From Lacipirellula parvula (GTDB lineage Bacteria; Planctomycetota; Planctomycetia; Pirellulales; Lacipirellulaceae), in contig NZ_AP021861.1 in NCBI RefSeq assembly GCF_009177095.1, positions 806,001 to 870,000 of the forward strand: a DNA stretch of 64,000 bases, read 5' to 3'. Below are positions 7,127 to 14,766 of this stretch, in pieces. The position numbers were made by a program, and so were the translations under genes. The notes under the pieces were generated by a model. The model worked only from the letters and a program-made list of their open reading frames with translations, had not been told where the DNA came from and did not search any database. How positions within the stretch are numbered: the first letter of the stretch is position 1; every line of letters begins with the position of its first letter.

Positions 7127-8311
7127 TCACCCGGCCGAAGTCGCTTGAAGAACGCTGGGCAAGGGTATCGCCATCGTGCAAGCCGTAATCTCGCTCTGCG
7201 GGATCTTGGCGTAGCGATCGAGCAATGCTTCACTGGATAGCCGCACAGTAGCGAGCACGACGCGGCTGTTAGCCCCCGAGAGAACTGCCTGCGTCACCCT
7301 GAACGCTCTGAACGAATGGAAATCCACTAGCGCCACGCCATCCGGCGTCTCTACTTCACATGGAATACCGGATGCCTTCAAGTCTTCTCTAAGTATCGAC
7401 GCTGCCTTGTACCACCACGAACGGCTGCCGCCCCACAAACGCTCTTGGCGAGGCTTGCCATGCAACCACGCAGCGAGGAGTAATGCGAAGTCAGCTCGCA
7501 GTTCTATGCGGTCCAACGTTCGTCTTTTCGATACTGTGCAATCGATTTGAACGAAGGGGGGCACTGATTTGAGATGGAAGCTGTCGGGCGTAAGACTGTT
7601 AAGCTCCTGTGCCCGCAGCCCCGTTTGTGATGCGACAAGGTACAACCAGAATCTCAACTCACCCGAGAGATTCCGAACTGGTCGTGCCTTCCGCGTCACT
7701 TCAAGGAGCGTACTGAATTGTCTCTCGCTCAGAATCGCACGGCGACGCGAGCTGTTAGAATCGCCCTTGAATTTCGGCATCTCTTCCAGCACATTCGTTG
7801 GCCAGCGGCCGTGGCGTTTCATCCAGCGCGACCAAGCGCGGAGGCCTTCGCGATAGCGGTTGGCCGTGGTGGTGGTTGAGAATTCTCCCTTCTGCTGAAG
7901 TGAGGCGATTGCCTTCACTGCTTTAACGGCGTCAAGTTGCGAGTACTCCGCAATCTTGGCCTCGGCTAGGACGCGTTCAATTCGCCGTTGGACAAGACAT
8001 GCCTGACGACGGGTATTACCGATCGCTACAAGATCCTGAACGTATTCGCCCAGGGATGCATGAACTCCGCATGCTAGAGTACGGGCGTGCGGGTCTCGCT
8101 CTTGGATAATCTCTTGAATTCGACTTTCGACGAAAGCGACGGCGCGGCGGCGAGCCACCGCGCCGTCCTTCGTCTTCAAAGACACGCTGCGAATGCGGGA
8201 ATCCAAGCTGTTCAGCAGCCGAAATCGCTGCGTATAGAACTTGGCCGGAACGCCGCGTCCGTTGACGTAGCGTCGCGGCGACCCGATCAGCTTATATTCC
8301 GGTATTGCGAT
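7127..8311 (-). CDS. Tyrosine integrase, likely with a non-canonical start codon
   Basis: This phage-type integrase probably inserts the element at ssrA. It has a SAM-like core-binding domain near residues 85-180, Arg in TGLRAQELNSL, an HSFR box (HxxR) and a C-terminal LLDRYAK Tyr. The first ordinary start is a TTG at 8206. However, the frame stays open and protein-like to 8324, and reads as the usual N-terminal strand pair (KFYTQRFRLLN, then RSVSLKTKD). No ATG, GTG or TTG exists there. An AAGGAG at 8318-8323 lies 6 nt before an ATC codon at 8311, so I place the start there. CTG at 8290 is the alternative. Confidence 0.85.
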   Translation of the reverse strand: MAIPEYKLIGSPRRYVNGRGVPAKFYTQRFRLLNSLDSRIRSVSLKTKDGAVARRRAVAFVESRIQEIIQERDPHARTLACGVHASLGEYVQDLVAIGNTRRQACLVQRRIERVLAEAKIAEYSQLDAVKAVKAIASLQQKGEFSTTTTANRYREGLRAWSRWMKRHGRWPTNVLEEMPKFKGDSNSSRRRAILSERQFSTLLEVTRKARPVRNLSGELRFWLYLVASQTGLRAQELNSLTPDSFHLKSVPPFVQIDCTVSKRRTLDRIELRADFALLLAAWLHGKPRQERLWGGSRSWWYKAASILREDLKASGIPCEVETPDGVALVDFHSFRAFRVTQAVLSGANSRVVLATVRLSSEALLDRYAKIPQSEITACTMAIPLPSVLQATSAG

Positions 8312-8317
8312 TCTACA

Positions 8318-8323
8318 CTCCTT
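8318..8323 (-). promoter_or_regulatory. Strong Shine-Dalgarno (AAGGAG) ahead of an ATC codon
   Basis: On the minus strand AAGGAG is followed after six bases (TGTAGA) by ATC at 8311-8309, in frame with the integrase. An in-frame TAA lies just upstream at 8326-8324, so translation must begin after it. Placement is ideal for a start at the ATC codon. Confidence 0.5.
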
Positions 8324-8374
8324 TTATAATCCCCCGGGGCATCAGAATTTAGCGGACTTTCCGCAACAAGTATT

Positions 8375-8626
8375 TCAGGAGCGACCGCCACCCCTTTCGG
8401 CATATTCATACATGGCTTTCCGACTATAGCGCCGGTGCCGACGCTTGCGATTTGGCGGCGATATTGATTTCGGCATATCGTCATTAGGATCGTCGTCGCG
8501 CCAGCGTATCGTTTTAGTGCAGTAGCCCAGTAGTTTCGCAACCTCTTTTATTGACATTGATTCATCCTCTTTGGCGACCGCGATGGGTCGCGGTTTCCGT
8601 GTGGTTCGCTTTGGTTTCAATGACAT
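8375..8626 (-). CDS. Excisionase / AlpA-like helix-turn-helix protein, 83 aa
   Basis: A basic leader is followed by SMSIKEVAKLLGYCTKTIRWRDDD and later KRRHRRYSRKAMYEYAE. This matches the MerR-like winged helix of excisionases and AlpA proteins (HTH_17). It sits directly upstream of the integrase in the same frame, separated by two stop codons and about 60 bp. This is the usual xis-int order. It would bend DNA at the attachment sites and steer the integrase toward excision. Confidence 0.7.
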   Translation of the reverse strand: MSLKPKRTTRKPRPIAVAKEDESMSIKEVAKLLGYCTKTIRWRDDDPNDDMPKSISPPNRKRRHRRYSRKAMYEYAERGGGRS

Positions 8627-8942
8627 TTCAAGGCCTCCGATAACGGCGGCGCAGCCATAGGTGGGCTGGGCCGCGTGAAGTGAAATCGGAGCTGCGAACG
8701 CAGAAGTAGATGCTCACGCCACGGAGGCGGGAGGAGTTCTGCAGTAAGAAGCGTCCGATGGAATAATTACCGTTTAGAAAAAGCCAATCACCCAATGCGC
8801 GCTAGCGGAGTACTTACCGCATGCGGCATCGCTTGATCGGCCTTGCTTGTACGGCCATCGGACACGGATACCTCAGGATCTAACCGACAGCGCTGATGAA
8901 GAGCAGCAGAGCGTCGGTATCCAGGCGACGGACGGTCCTGGC

Positions 8943-8974
8943 TTAGCAAGGAGGCGGATATCCGCCTATGCTAA
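8943..8974. repeat. Extended palindrome, possible recombination or operator site
   Basis: AGGCGGATATCCGCCT at 8952-8967 is a perfect 16-bp palindrome, and outer arms TTAGCA / TGCTAA extend the symmetry. It lies upstream of the excisionase and just beyond the terminator of the neighbouring gene. It could bind a dimeric regulator or the integrase/excisionase. Confidence 0.45.
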
Positions 8975-9009
8975 AAGGAAGGCTGTTCGCCGTTCATCGG
9001 CGAATGCCT
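8974..9009 (-). terminator. Rho-independent terminator of the 121-aa gene
   Basis: On the minus strand, AGGCATTCGCCG pairs with CGGCGAACAGCCT across a short loop and is followed by TCCTTTT. It begins 12 bp after the stop at 9021. Stem plus T-rich tail on the correct strand supports intrinsic termination. Confidence 0.65.
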
Positions 9010-9020
9010 AAATCGAAGTT

Positions 9021-9386
9021 TTATTTCATCTCGCCTCCTTCCCACTTGGCTCCATACATCAGGTCTTTCGGCGAGTAGCCTCCAGGCCGCTGCGCCGCTG
9101 GATGAACCGTGCCCCAAATCGCATGGATCAGCTCCTGCTCCACGCGCCGTCGCTTCCATACATCGCTCTTGATGTGGGCTTCGGCGTACGCGGCGTAGTG
9201 GTCATCCCACGAGACCCAGGCGCCTTCTGCGGAGCGGATTTTGAAGTTCTTCCAATCCACCTCAACGCCGCGTGCATCACCCGCCCGAATCAGCCTCTGC
9301 TTAATTTTCCACATGAACTGTTTGCGGGTCACCTTGCACTTTGTCTCCCCGGCACCGTACCAGGGATTTCGATCCCAATTCGCCAT
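9021..9386 (-). CDS. Hypothetical protein adjacent to the ssrA attachment region, 121 aa
   Basis: Not recognised. The 121-residue basic protein begins MANWDRNPWYGAG and is rich in Trp, Lys and Arg (VTRKQFMWKIKQRLIRAGD, WVSWDDHYAAYAEAHIK). It looks like a small DNA-binding or element-maintenance protein, but there is no motif to prove it. It is the first gene inside the element next to ssrA and has its own terminator. Confidence 0.55.
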   Translation of the reverse strand: MANWDRNPWYGAGETKCKVTRKQFMWKIKQRLIRAGDARGVEVDWKNFKIRSAEGAWVSWDDHYAAYAEAHIKSDVWKRRRVEQELIHAIWGTVHPAAQRPGGYSPKDLMYGAKWEGGEMK

Positions 9387-9573
9387 TTTCGAAACTCCTA
9401 CAAGGGGGCTCGGGCGACCAATTGCCCGACGCTGATTTTCAGGATAGCGAACCGAATTGCGCGCAGCGAGATTGGAACATCAAGATTTTCGGGCGCACTC
9501 GTGGGCGCACCTGACGCACTTCCTTTGCTGTGCGTTAACGATGCTTAGAGTCGCAAGTGGCTGGCGAATGGTG

Positions 9574-9620
9574 AAAAGAAAAAGCCCGTCCAGAGGCCCT
9601 TTCGGAGCGTCTGGACGGGC
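9574..9620 (-). terminator. Rho-independent terminator downstream of ssrA
   Basis: GCCCGTCCAGA (9584-9594) pairs perfectly with TCTGGACGGGC (9610-9620). On the minus strand the stem is followed by a T-rich tract TTTTTCTTTTC. It lies 34 bp past the tmRNA 3' end, where the terminator of ssrA is expected. Confidence 0.85.
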
Positions 9621-9653
9621 CCTAAGTGGACTGGACGAGACTCTTCGTCCAAG

Positions 9654-10015
9654 TGGAGGCGGCGGGAATCGAACCCGCGTCCCGAGATATCTCCACGGCA
9701 ACTTCTACGTGTGTAGTCGATGAAATTGATTTCGCTCGCACGGCGCCTCGTCGACAGGGCTCCGTGGTCGCTAGTCGGAAACTTTATTTCGCCGCACGTG
9801 TATCCAACGTTTGCCGTGCGACTAGTCGGGATTGGTGACGGACGTCCGGACCGACCCGACGTCAGTCCTTAGTCCGGGATGCCTATTTAACTAGGCAGCC
9901 AAAGCGTAGGAACCTTCAGCAATTGAAGATTGTGATCAGCTTTTAACGTGGCCAACTGATCAACCACGACACGCCGCCGACGCTTCGCCTATCCGGTCGA
10001 AACCTGTTCGCCCCC
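9654..10015 (-). ncRNA. ssrA: Transfer-messenger RNA (tmRNA)
   Basis: tmRNA rescues stalled ribosomes by adding a degradation tag. The 5' end at 10015 reads GGGGGCGAACAGG and pairs over 7 bp with CGCCTCC before a discriminator A at 9654. The T-arm GCGGGTTCGATTCCCGC is intact. CCA is not encoded (the next bases are CTT), so it must be added after transcription. The tag frame begins with GCT at 9920-9918 and reads AEGSYALAA, then TAG at 9893-9891; the LAA ending is the ClpXP-type degron. Length is about 362 nt, a one-piece tmRNA. Its 3' end abuts the integrated element, a common integration target. Confidence 0.95.
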
Positions 10016-10109
10016 GATATGCGGCCAAAGCCGGTGAACTTCAGAGATTATATTCGGCTGGGCGGCGGGGGATAGTGAGGTATTGGCCGCGAGAAGGGGA
10101 AACGGACTG

Positions 10110-10204
10110 AAAGCCACCGGCTTTGCCGGTGGACGAACTGCCGGTTCGCCCTGCTTTCGCTAAGTCCACCAATATTGCGTCCACCGGCAGAGCCGGTGGC
10201 TTTT
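10110..10204. repeat. Pair of inverted CCACCGGC hairpins
   Basis: Two hairpins, CCACCGGC-TTT-GCCGGTGG (10114-10132) and CCACCGGC-AGA-GCCGGTGG (10181-10199), face each other so that the whole 95 bp is also an inverted repeat, with AAAGCCACC outside. It lies between ssrA (5' side) and the stop of the XRE gene. It resembles a dispersed bookended REP-like element; it may also terminate the XRE transcript. Confidence 0.6.
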
Positions 10205-10289
10205 ATGGGGCGCTTGGCGCTGAAGAAAAAGGCGCCGCCAAGGCACGAGTCCCAACCAAGAAAACCTCGCGCCTTGGCGGCCATCGCAG

Positions 10290-10832
10290 TCAATAAGACG
10301 AATCGCCGAAGAAGCTGTCGGGGATCGTCCGTTCAATGATCCGGCCCATTTCGTCTTGCGTCCGGCGTTGGCCGACCGTGTGCCAGGCCGAGACTTCTTT
10401 CAGTTCTGGCATCACCTCGACCAATTGGGTAATCAGCATCGCGGCGAGGCGTTGCACCGGCGCTTCGGTGGCCGATTCGGAGATGGCTTTCACGGTCTTC
10501 ATCACCCGGAGCATTCTGGCTCGCTGGTTCACCGGTTCCGACAACGGGCCGGAGCTGTCGACGAGCAAGTCGGCGAGCGGCACTTCGAGCACTTCTTGCC
10601 AGCGCGAAAGCTGCGACAGCGGCAGGTCATGGCAAGGGTTCTCCTGCTCGCGGACTTCCTGCATGGAAATGCCCAACCGCCGCGCGGCTGAGCGGATCGA
10701 GACTCCTTGTTCTTGCCGCACGTCGCAGATGCGGTGGAGTTGTCGCCGCGTTCCGGTCGTCGAGGGGACGACTGGCGACGGGGCGGGAGAGTGAAAACCG
10801 CCAAGATTGAAGTTGTATTCCACGGTACTCAT
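10290..10832 (-). CDS. XRE-family helix-turn-helix regulator, 180 aa
   Basis: From the ATG at 10832 the protein reads MSTVEYNFNLGG. It has a Cro/CI-type HTH near residues 35-95: RRQLHRICDVRQEQGVSIRSAARRLG, then a second helix region and SRWQEVLEVPLADLL. The remaining C-terminal helical part (RMLRVMKTVKAISESA) may mediate oligomerisation. A longer start at 11015 adds an Arg/Ser-rich stretch that does not look like protein. It is monocistronic here, and its target genes cannot be told from sequence. Confidence 0.75.
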   Translation of the reverse strand: MSTVEYNFNLGGFHSPAPSPVVPSTTGTRRQLHRICDVRQEQGVSIRSAARRLGISMQEVREQENPCHDLPLSQLSRWQEVLEVPLADLLVDSSGPLSEPVNQRARMLRVMKTVKAISESATEAPVQRLAAMLITQLVEVMPELKEVSAWHTVGQRRTQDEMGRIIERTIPDSFFGDSSY

Positions 10833-11376
10833 CGCTGGGGCGCCTCCACTCGCCGACGAGAATAGTCGGCGAGGTTCCGAGAAGGGGTGTCCTGGTGCTT
10901 CACATGTTCGACCGGAGCGACAACGCCCACGCGCATCCGAGCGCAACGCCGCCGCAGGGGTATGGAACGAGGAAGCAAAAAGTCGGCATAAGAATAGAAT
11001 GCTGACTCGCCGCAATCAGTGCGATGCGAGACGCCTGTTGGGACAGCCGCCAAACCTACCAGCCGAGTAAGGTTCTTGCCCTGGCGACCGTCGAGCGAAG
11101 AGAGCCAGCTGGCCGGCACAGCTCTCTTCAATGCACACTTATCGTAGGCCCGCTATTGGGGGGAAACAAGTGGCGGAAAGACGCACTCCCCCGCTAGCGC
11201 CCGCTACTGATGGCAGCAGCCTTCAGTGCAAGTGGTTGAGGATGACGCGATCAATTTTTTTGACCGCTGGCGGGCGTTGTTCGTTGGACGATCGAAAAGA
11301 AATTCCGGTTGTCCGACAAAGCTTGTGGACAATTCGCGGCGCGGGAGGGCACCCGCGCGAGGGCTGAAAAAGCGGG
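10833..11376. other. Gene-free stretch, 540 bp
   Basis: Short open frames on both strands exist but are Arg/Pro/Ser-rich and show no domain. No tRNA or known structured RNA was recognised. It contains the promoter of the XRE gene, and the downstream region of the GT2-like gene. Confidence 0.35.
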
Positions 11377-11955
11377 CTATTTCCGGCCTGCGGAAGGGAG
11401 GCCGAACGAGTTCATCGCTGGCATCAAACCATCGAGCGCGGCGCCAAGGACCGGCGTGCCGGGACGCATGCGGCGCGGGGCGGCGGGTTCGTCGATCCGC
11501 AGCCAGCGGAAGGCGCCGCCAGCGCGTTGCGACTCGGCAATGCGGGCGCTGAGCGCCGGCAAGGCAGCCGTACGGCGCGTGCCGCGGTTGTCGACGGCCG
11601 CGGCGGCGGGACGCGCTTGCGGCGCGCCGCCGATGATGGCAAGCAGCTCTTGGTGGTCGATCTCCCCTACCCCGTTGTGGGCGACGACGTCGGTGACGCC
11701 GAGGCGCGAGCGGACTTGCTCGAGCGCCGAACCGAGACCCCGTTGGTAGGGCTGCCGCAACACGTGGAGCTGCGGGAACTCGCTCGCCAGTTCGCAGGCG
11801 ACTTCGTAGGTCGCGTCGGTCGAACCATCGTCCACCACCGCCACCTGCAGCCGGCGGCCGGTCGTCTCGGCCAGCTCCATCAACCCCAGCAACGAGGAAC
11901 GGAGGGTGCGCTCGGCGTTGTGGACCGGCAGGACAATCGTGACGGGTTGGTTCAA
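11377..11955 (-). CDS. GT2-like glycosyltransferase, short and probably divergent
   Basis: The conserved part reads VTIVLPVHNAERTLRSSLL and then VAVVDDGSTDATYEVACELA. This is the nucleotide-sugar-binding start of a GT-A family 2 glycosyltransferase. Where DxD-type metal binding is expected the protein has HNGVGEIDHQELL, and only about 190 residues follow in total. It may therefore be a partial or non-catalytic family member. A TTG at 11955 with GGAG 7 nt upstream is the likely start. The open frame continues to an ATG at 12288 but crosses a dispersed repeat; a GTG at 12036 is another option. Confidence 0.65.
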   Translation of the reverse strand: MNQPVTIVLPVHNAERTLRSSLLGLMELAETTGRRLQVAVVDDGSTDATYEVACELASEFPQLHVLRQPYQRGLGSALEQVRSRLGVTDVVAHNGVGEIDHQELLAIIGGAPQARPAAAAVDNRGTRRTAALPALSARIAESQRAGGAFRWLRIDEPAAPRRMRPGTPVLGAALDGLMPAMNSFGLPSAGRK

Positions 11956-12185
11956 GGGAGGGCTCCGTCGGGGCGAACGTGGGAGAGGCCGCAGGACCTG
12001 TTCTTTTCCATCGGCGGCTGGCGGAACTGCCTCCACCAGATCGGCGAACGCTCGCGTTGGGCCTAAGTTGCCAGCGGCGCGGGTCGTGCCGACGACGACC
12101 GGCGCCGAGGGTGAATGGCCTAGCCGTGCGTAGACGCCTGCCGGTTGGGACGGGTATCCTGGGGCTGCCGACAGTTTTTTTCGAT

Positions 12186-12265
12186 AGGGTGCCACTGGCG
12201 TGTCGCCAGTGTGATGTGCTGAGCGAGTACCCGCTTCAGCACTGGCGACACGCCAGTGGCACCCT
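12186..12265. repeat. Dispersed 80-bp inverted repeat, GTGCCACTGG family, copy 1
   Basis: Outer arms AGGGTGCCACTGGCGTGTCG and their complement enclose inner hairpins CACTGGCGTGTCGCCAGTG and a 28-bp core containing GCTGAGCGAGTACCC. The same arms occur at 54743-54820 with the core in the opposite orientation. Both copies are intergenic. Confidence 0.8.
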
Positions 12266-12311
12266 AAGAAGCTCTCGGTTTCCCTCAACCTCGATAGCTG
12301 ACTGATCCCAC

Positions 12312-12701
12312 GTGACCACTACCCTACCCAACTTCAAGTCGCCGGATGGGCTGATCACCGCCGTCGTGCAAGACGCCGCGACCGGCAAGGTGCTGATGCT
12401 CGCCCATATGAACCGCGAGGCGTGGGACGAAACGGTCGCTACTCGCCGGGCCTGCTACTTCAGCCGCAGCCGCAATCGGCTGTGGCGCAAGGGCGAAGAG
12501 AGCGGCCACGTGCAGCAGGTGCGGGAGATTTTCATCGACTGCGACGGCGACGCCGTGCTGCTGAAAGTCGACCAGACCGGCGCCGCTTGCCACGAGGGGT
12601 TTGAGAGCTGCTTCTTCCGCCGCGAGGCGGGAGGAGCATGGGAAGTGGTGGGCGAGCGGGTGATTGATCCGCGGGGCGTTTACAAGGACAAGAAAGACTA
12701 A
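12312..12701 (+). CDS. hisI: Phosphoribosyl-AMP cyclohydrolase
   Basis: HisI opens the purine ring of phosphoribosyl-AMP in the third step of histidine synthesis, in the cytoplasm. The protein shows the family hallmarks: [15 protein letters not shown] near residues 27-41, [20 protein letters not shown] near 47-66, the metal-binding [13 protein letters not shown] near 76-88, and [13 protein letters not shown]. At 129 residues it is a stand-alone cyclohydrolase without the HisE domain. The start is a GTG at 12312. No other his gene is nearby; a RidA-family gene follows on the same strand after a repeat. Confidence 0.93.
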   Translation: MTTTLPNFKSPDGLITAVVQDAATGKVLMLAHMNREAWDETVATRRACYFSRSRNRLWRKGEESGHVQQVREIFIDCDGDAVLLKVDQTGAACHEGFESCFFRREAGGAWEVVGERVIDPRGVYKDKKD

Positions 12702-12876
12702 CCGCCAAGGACGCCAAGAGCGCCAAGGAAATACAGGATGGAACCGCTGATGAACGCGGATAAACGCGGATGAGGTTCTGGTTCCGAGTCATTCCTATTA
12801 GCGTCCATCGGCGTTCATCTGCGGTTCCAACATGTTCTTGCCATTCCCCTTGGCGCTCTTGGCGTCCTTGGCGGTT
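12700..12876. repeat. Paired-arm repeat (GCCAAGGACGCC / GGCGTCCTTGGC)
   Basis: AACCGCCAAGGACGCCAAGA at the left is mirrored by its complement at the right end. Inside, a second pair of words (CGCTGATGAACGCGGAT and GCGTTCATCTGCGG) repeats the nesting. It starts at the stop codon of hisI and ends before the RidA-like gene. Elements with such words occur between genes in many unrelated bacteria, but I know of no established function. Confidence 0.75.
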
Positions 12877-12909
12877 CAAAACTGAATCATCACTCTGAGT
12901 AAGTTAAAC

Positions 12910-13377
12910 ATGGAAAGCTTCGAAGCCCGTTTTGCTGCGTTGAATTTGGAACTTCCGCCGGCTCCGAAGGCGATTGGCGTCTACAAGCCGATCGTGGAGA
13001 TCAATGGGCTGCTGTATCTGTCGGGCCACGGGCCGCTGTTGCCGGATGGGACGCTGATCAAGGGCCGCATTGGCGCCGATATGGACGTGGCCGCGGGGTA
13101 CCAGGCGGCGCGGCAAACGGGGCTCGCCATTCTGGCGTCGTTGAAGAAGCATTGCGGCAGCCTCGACCGGATTGCCCGGCTGGTGAAGACGTTCGGGCTC
13201 GTTCAGGCGACGCCGGAGCTGGTTGATCATCCGGCGGTGATCAATGGCTTCAGCGAGCTGATGCGGGACGTCTTCGGCGAAGAGTGCGGCATCGCTGCCC
13301 GCAGTGCGGTTGGCGCCGCGTCGCTGCCGGCGGGGATGTCGGTGGAGATTGAGGCGATCTTTGAATTGGCGAAGTAG
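12910..13377 (+). CDS. RidA/YjgF-family protein, 155 aa
   Basis: RidA-type trimeric proteins hydrolyse reactive enamine/imine intermediates. This 155-residue member belongs to the longer YjgF-like subgroup, with YLSGHGPLLPDGTLIKGRIG near 38-57, a helix LAILASLKKHCGSLDRIARLVKTFG, and the C-terminal GIAARSAVGAASLPAGMSVEIEAIFE. It follows hisI on the same strand about 210 bp away, across a repeat. Its substrate here is unknown. Confidence 0.88.
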   Translation: MESFEARFAALNLELPPAPKAIGVYKPIVEINGLLYLSGHGPLLPDGTLIKGRIGADMDVAAGYQAARQTGLAILASLKKHCGSLDRIARLVKTFGLVQATPELVDHPAVINGFSELMRDVFGEECGIAARSAVGAASLPAGMSVEIEAIFELAK

Positions 13378-13468
13378 ATGCCTGCCAAACGAAACGCTGA
13401 GGTCCCTTCCCCCTTCCCCCTGCCGCAGGACGATGCATCCAGTAGTGGGATAGGTTGTTGGCTGTATT

Positions 13469-13670
13469 GGCCCCGGAGGGGCCGAGTAATGTAGCCAGGG
13501 GCGCGAGCCCCTGGTTTGCGGGCTGAACAATTTGCTCAGCCCCGTGAGGGGCGGCACCGTTCGTCATCGCGGCGGGGAGTTGTGTCGCCCCTCACGGGGC
13601 TTTGGGCATCTGGAGGCTTCGAACCAGGGGCTCGCGCCCCTGGCTACACCATGTCGCCCCTTCGGGGCTG
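13469..13670. repeat. Nested inverted-repeat element, AGCCAGGGGC family, copy 1
   Basis: About 200 bp built as concentric arms: outer GGCCCCGGAGGGGCC-like ends, GTAGCCAGGGGC / GCCCCTGGCTAC, and a centre where AGCCCCGTGAGGGGCG faces CGCCCCTCACGGGGCT. A second copy with the same architecture lies at 28969-29172. It fills most of the 440-bp gap between the RidA-like gene and the anchored protein at 13819. A short CCCCGGGC hairpin follows at about 13768-13791. Confidence 0.75.
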
Positions 13671-13818
13671 ATAGCCGGCGCAATCTCTTTGCAGGTGGAA
13701 GGAAGCCACAGCTTCGAGTTGCAGTGGCTGTATGCAGCGCGCGGTGATGTGGCTCGGAGTGGCGGGCGACCCCCGGGCGGAGCCCGGGGCTAGAATGCGC
13801 CGCCTGAAGGCGTCGTTT

Positions 13819-14304
13819 CTACTTCCGGGCGACGGGGCGGCGTTTGCCTTCTTCGGGCTGGCCCGTCTCGGAGCGGAGCTTCGCGAGTTGGCTGCGGAAG
13901 TCGGCGATGCCGGCGAGGAGCTGTTGGTCGAGCTCTTCTGAGCCGTCCGCGCGGGCGACGCCGTCTTCGCCGGTTCCTGCAGTGGCGGTGGTCGAGGCGG
14001 CTCCGGCAGTTGCGGTTGCTGTACTGGCACTTGGCGTTTGACCCGAGGCGGCTTGCTCAGTCGTGGTCCCGCCTGCGGCCGCGGTCGTGGCGGCTTGGTT
14101 GTCGGTCGCTGTTTGGGTGGAGTTCGCCGACGATGTTGTGGGGTCGGCAAACAGGCCGGATGCTTGTTCACTCGTGCTCGAACGATCGGCGGGGCGTGGC
14201 TGCGGACGGTACTCTGCGTCCTGCGACGCGCGCATGAGGTAGACCGCCAGCGCGTAGCCGAGGAACAGATTCAGGATGGTGGTGCCAATTAAGAATGCAA
14301 GCAT
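13819..14304 (-). CDS. Single-pass membrane protein with Thr/Ala/Ser-rich region, 161 aa
   Basis: Residues 1-24 (MLAFLIGTTILNLFLGYALAVYL) form a membrane segment. Residues 45-115 are a Thr/Ala/Ser/Gly-rich unstructured linker, and the C-terminus has a helix LDQQLLAGIADFRSQLAKLRSE and a basic end. It is probably anchored by the N-terminus with the helix exposed on one side. No family recognised; it looks like a planctomycete-specific hypothetical. Confidence 0.6.
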   Translation of the reverse strand: MLAFLIGTTILNLFLGYALAVYLMRASQDAEYRPQPRPADRSSTSEQASGLFADPTTSSANSTQTATDNQAATTAAAGGTTTEQAASGQTPSASTATATAGAASTTATAGTGEDGVARADGSEELDQQLLAGIADFRSQLAKLRSETGQPEEGKRRPVARK

Positions 14305-14766
14305 GACCGGTGCGACCTCCGGCGTGAGCAGCGCCGGTAAGGGTCAGTGTCGACCGCTTCGTCCCAACATTGCTACAGGTCGAGCATGGCGCGCCTGCCC
14401 CGCTGATTTCAGCGCGGAGGTTTGCCGCAACTCTCCCTGCGTCGTAATCGTAAGTCACGCACGGGAGTATGCACCGGCAGGCCGGCGGCAGCGGGCCGAT
14501 CGGCGGAGGGTTGGTGGAGGCGCCGGTTGGGTTGTGACGAATGTGCCGGCGAGATCGCACCGCAGTTCGGTGTTGCGCTTCTAGCCCCGGGCGGGGGAGA
14601 CTACCTAGTAGCCAACCTCCGGAGCGCGCGGGAAATAAAACCTTGAGGTCCCCTCCCCTGGAGGGGGAGGGTTAGGGAGGGGTGGTTGAAGCGGGTACCA
14701 GGGTTCTACCCCCTCCCCCCGCCCTCCCCTCAAGGGGGAGGGAGCCAGAGCATTTCTCTCAAGAGG
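14305..14766. other. Gene-free stretch containing a CTCCCC-family repeat
   Basis: Open frames here are Arg/Gly-rich and lack domains. The right third is the repeat listed separately. The left part should contain the promoter of the membrane-anchored gene. Nothing else was recognised. Confidence 0.35.
14643..14750 (-). repeat. Dispersed approx. 108-bp repeat, CTCCCC family, copy 1
   Basis: Purine/pyrimidine-biased arms (GGTCCCCTCCCCTGG... and ...GGGGGAGGGAGCC) flank a centre with GCGGGTACCAGGGTTCT. Its reverse complement matches the element at 30443-30549 over nearly the full length. A collapsed copy holding only the two ends lies at 41319-41355. Confidence 0.8.

Larger units (their letters stand above)
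8627..9020. other. Gene-free stretch with a palindrome, adjoining the integration module
   Basis: I see no credible coding frame in these roughly 390 bp. It contains a 16-bp perfect palindrome and the terminator of the gene at 9021, listed separately. Its place between the excisionase promoter and the ssrA-proximal gene makes it a likely site of Xis or Int arm binding. Confidence 0.4.

Noticed and set aside
9480-9701. 73-codon frame across the ssrA 3' end
   Set aside because: It translates tmRNA and terminator sequence; a typical artefact at tRNA-like genes.
10048-10293. 81-codon minus-strand frame upstream of ssrA
   Set aside because: It consists largely of the two CCACCGGC hairpins; no protein-like features.
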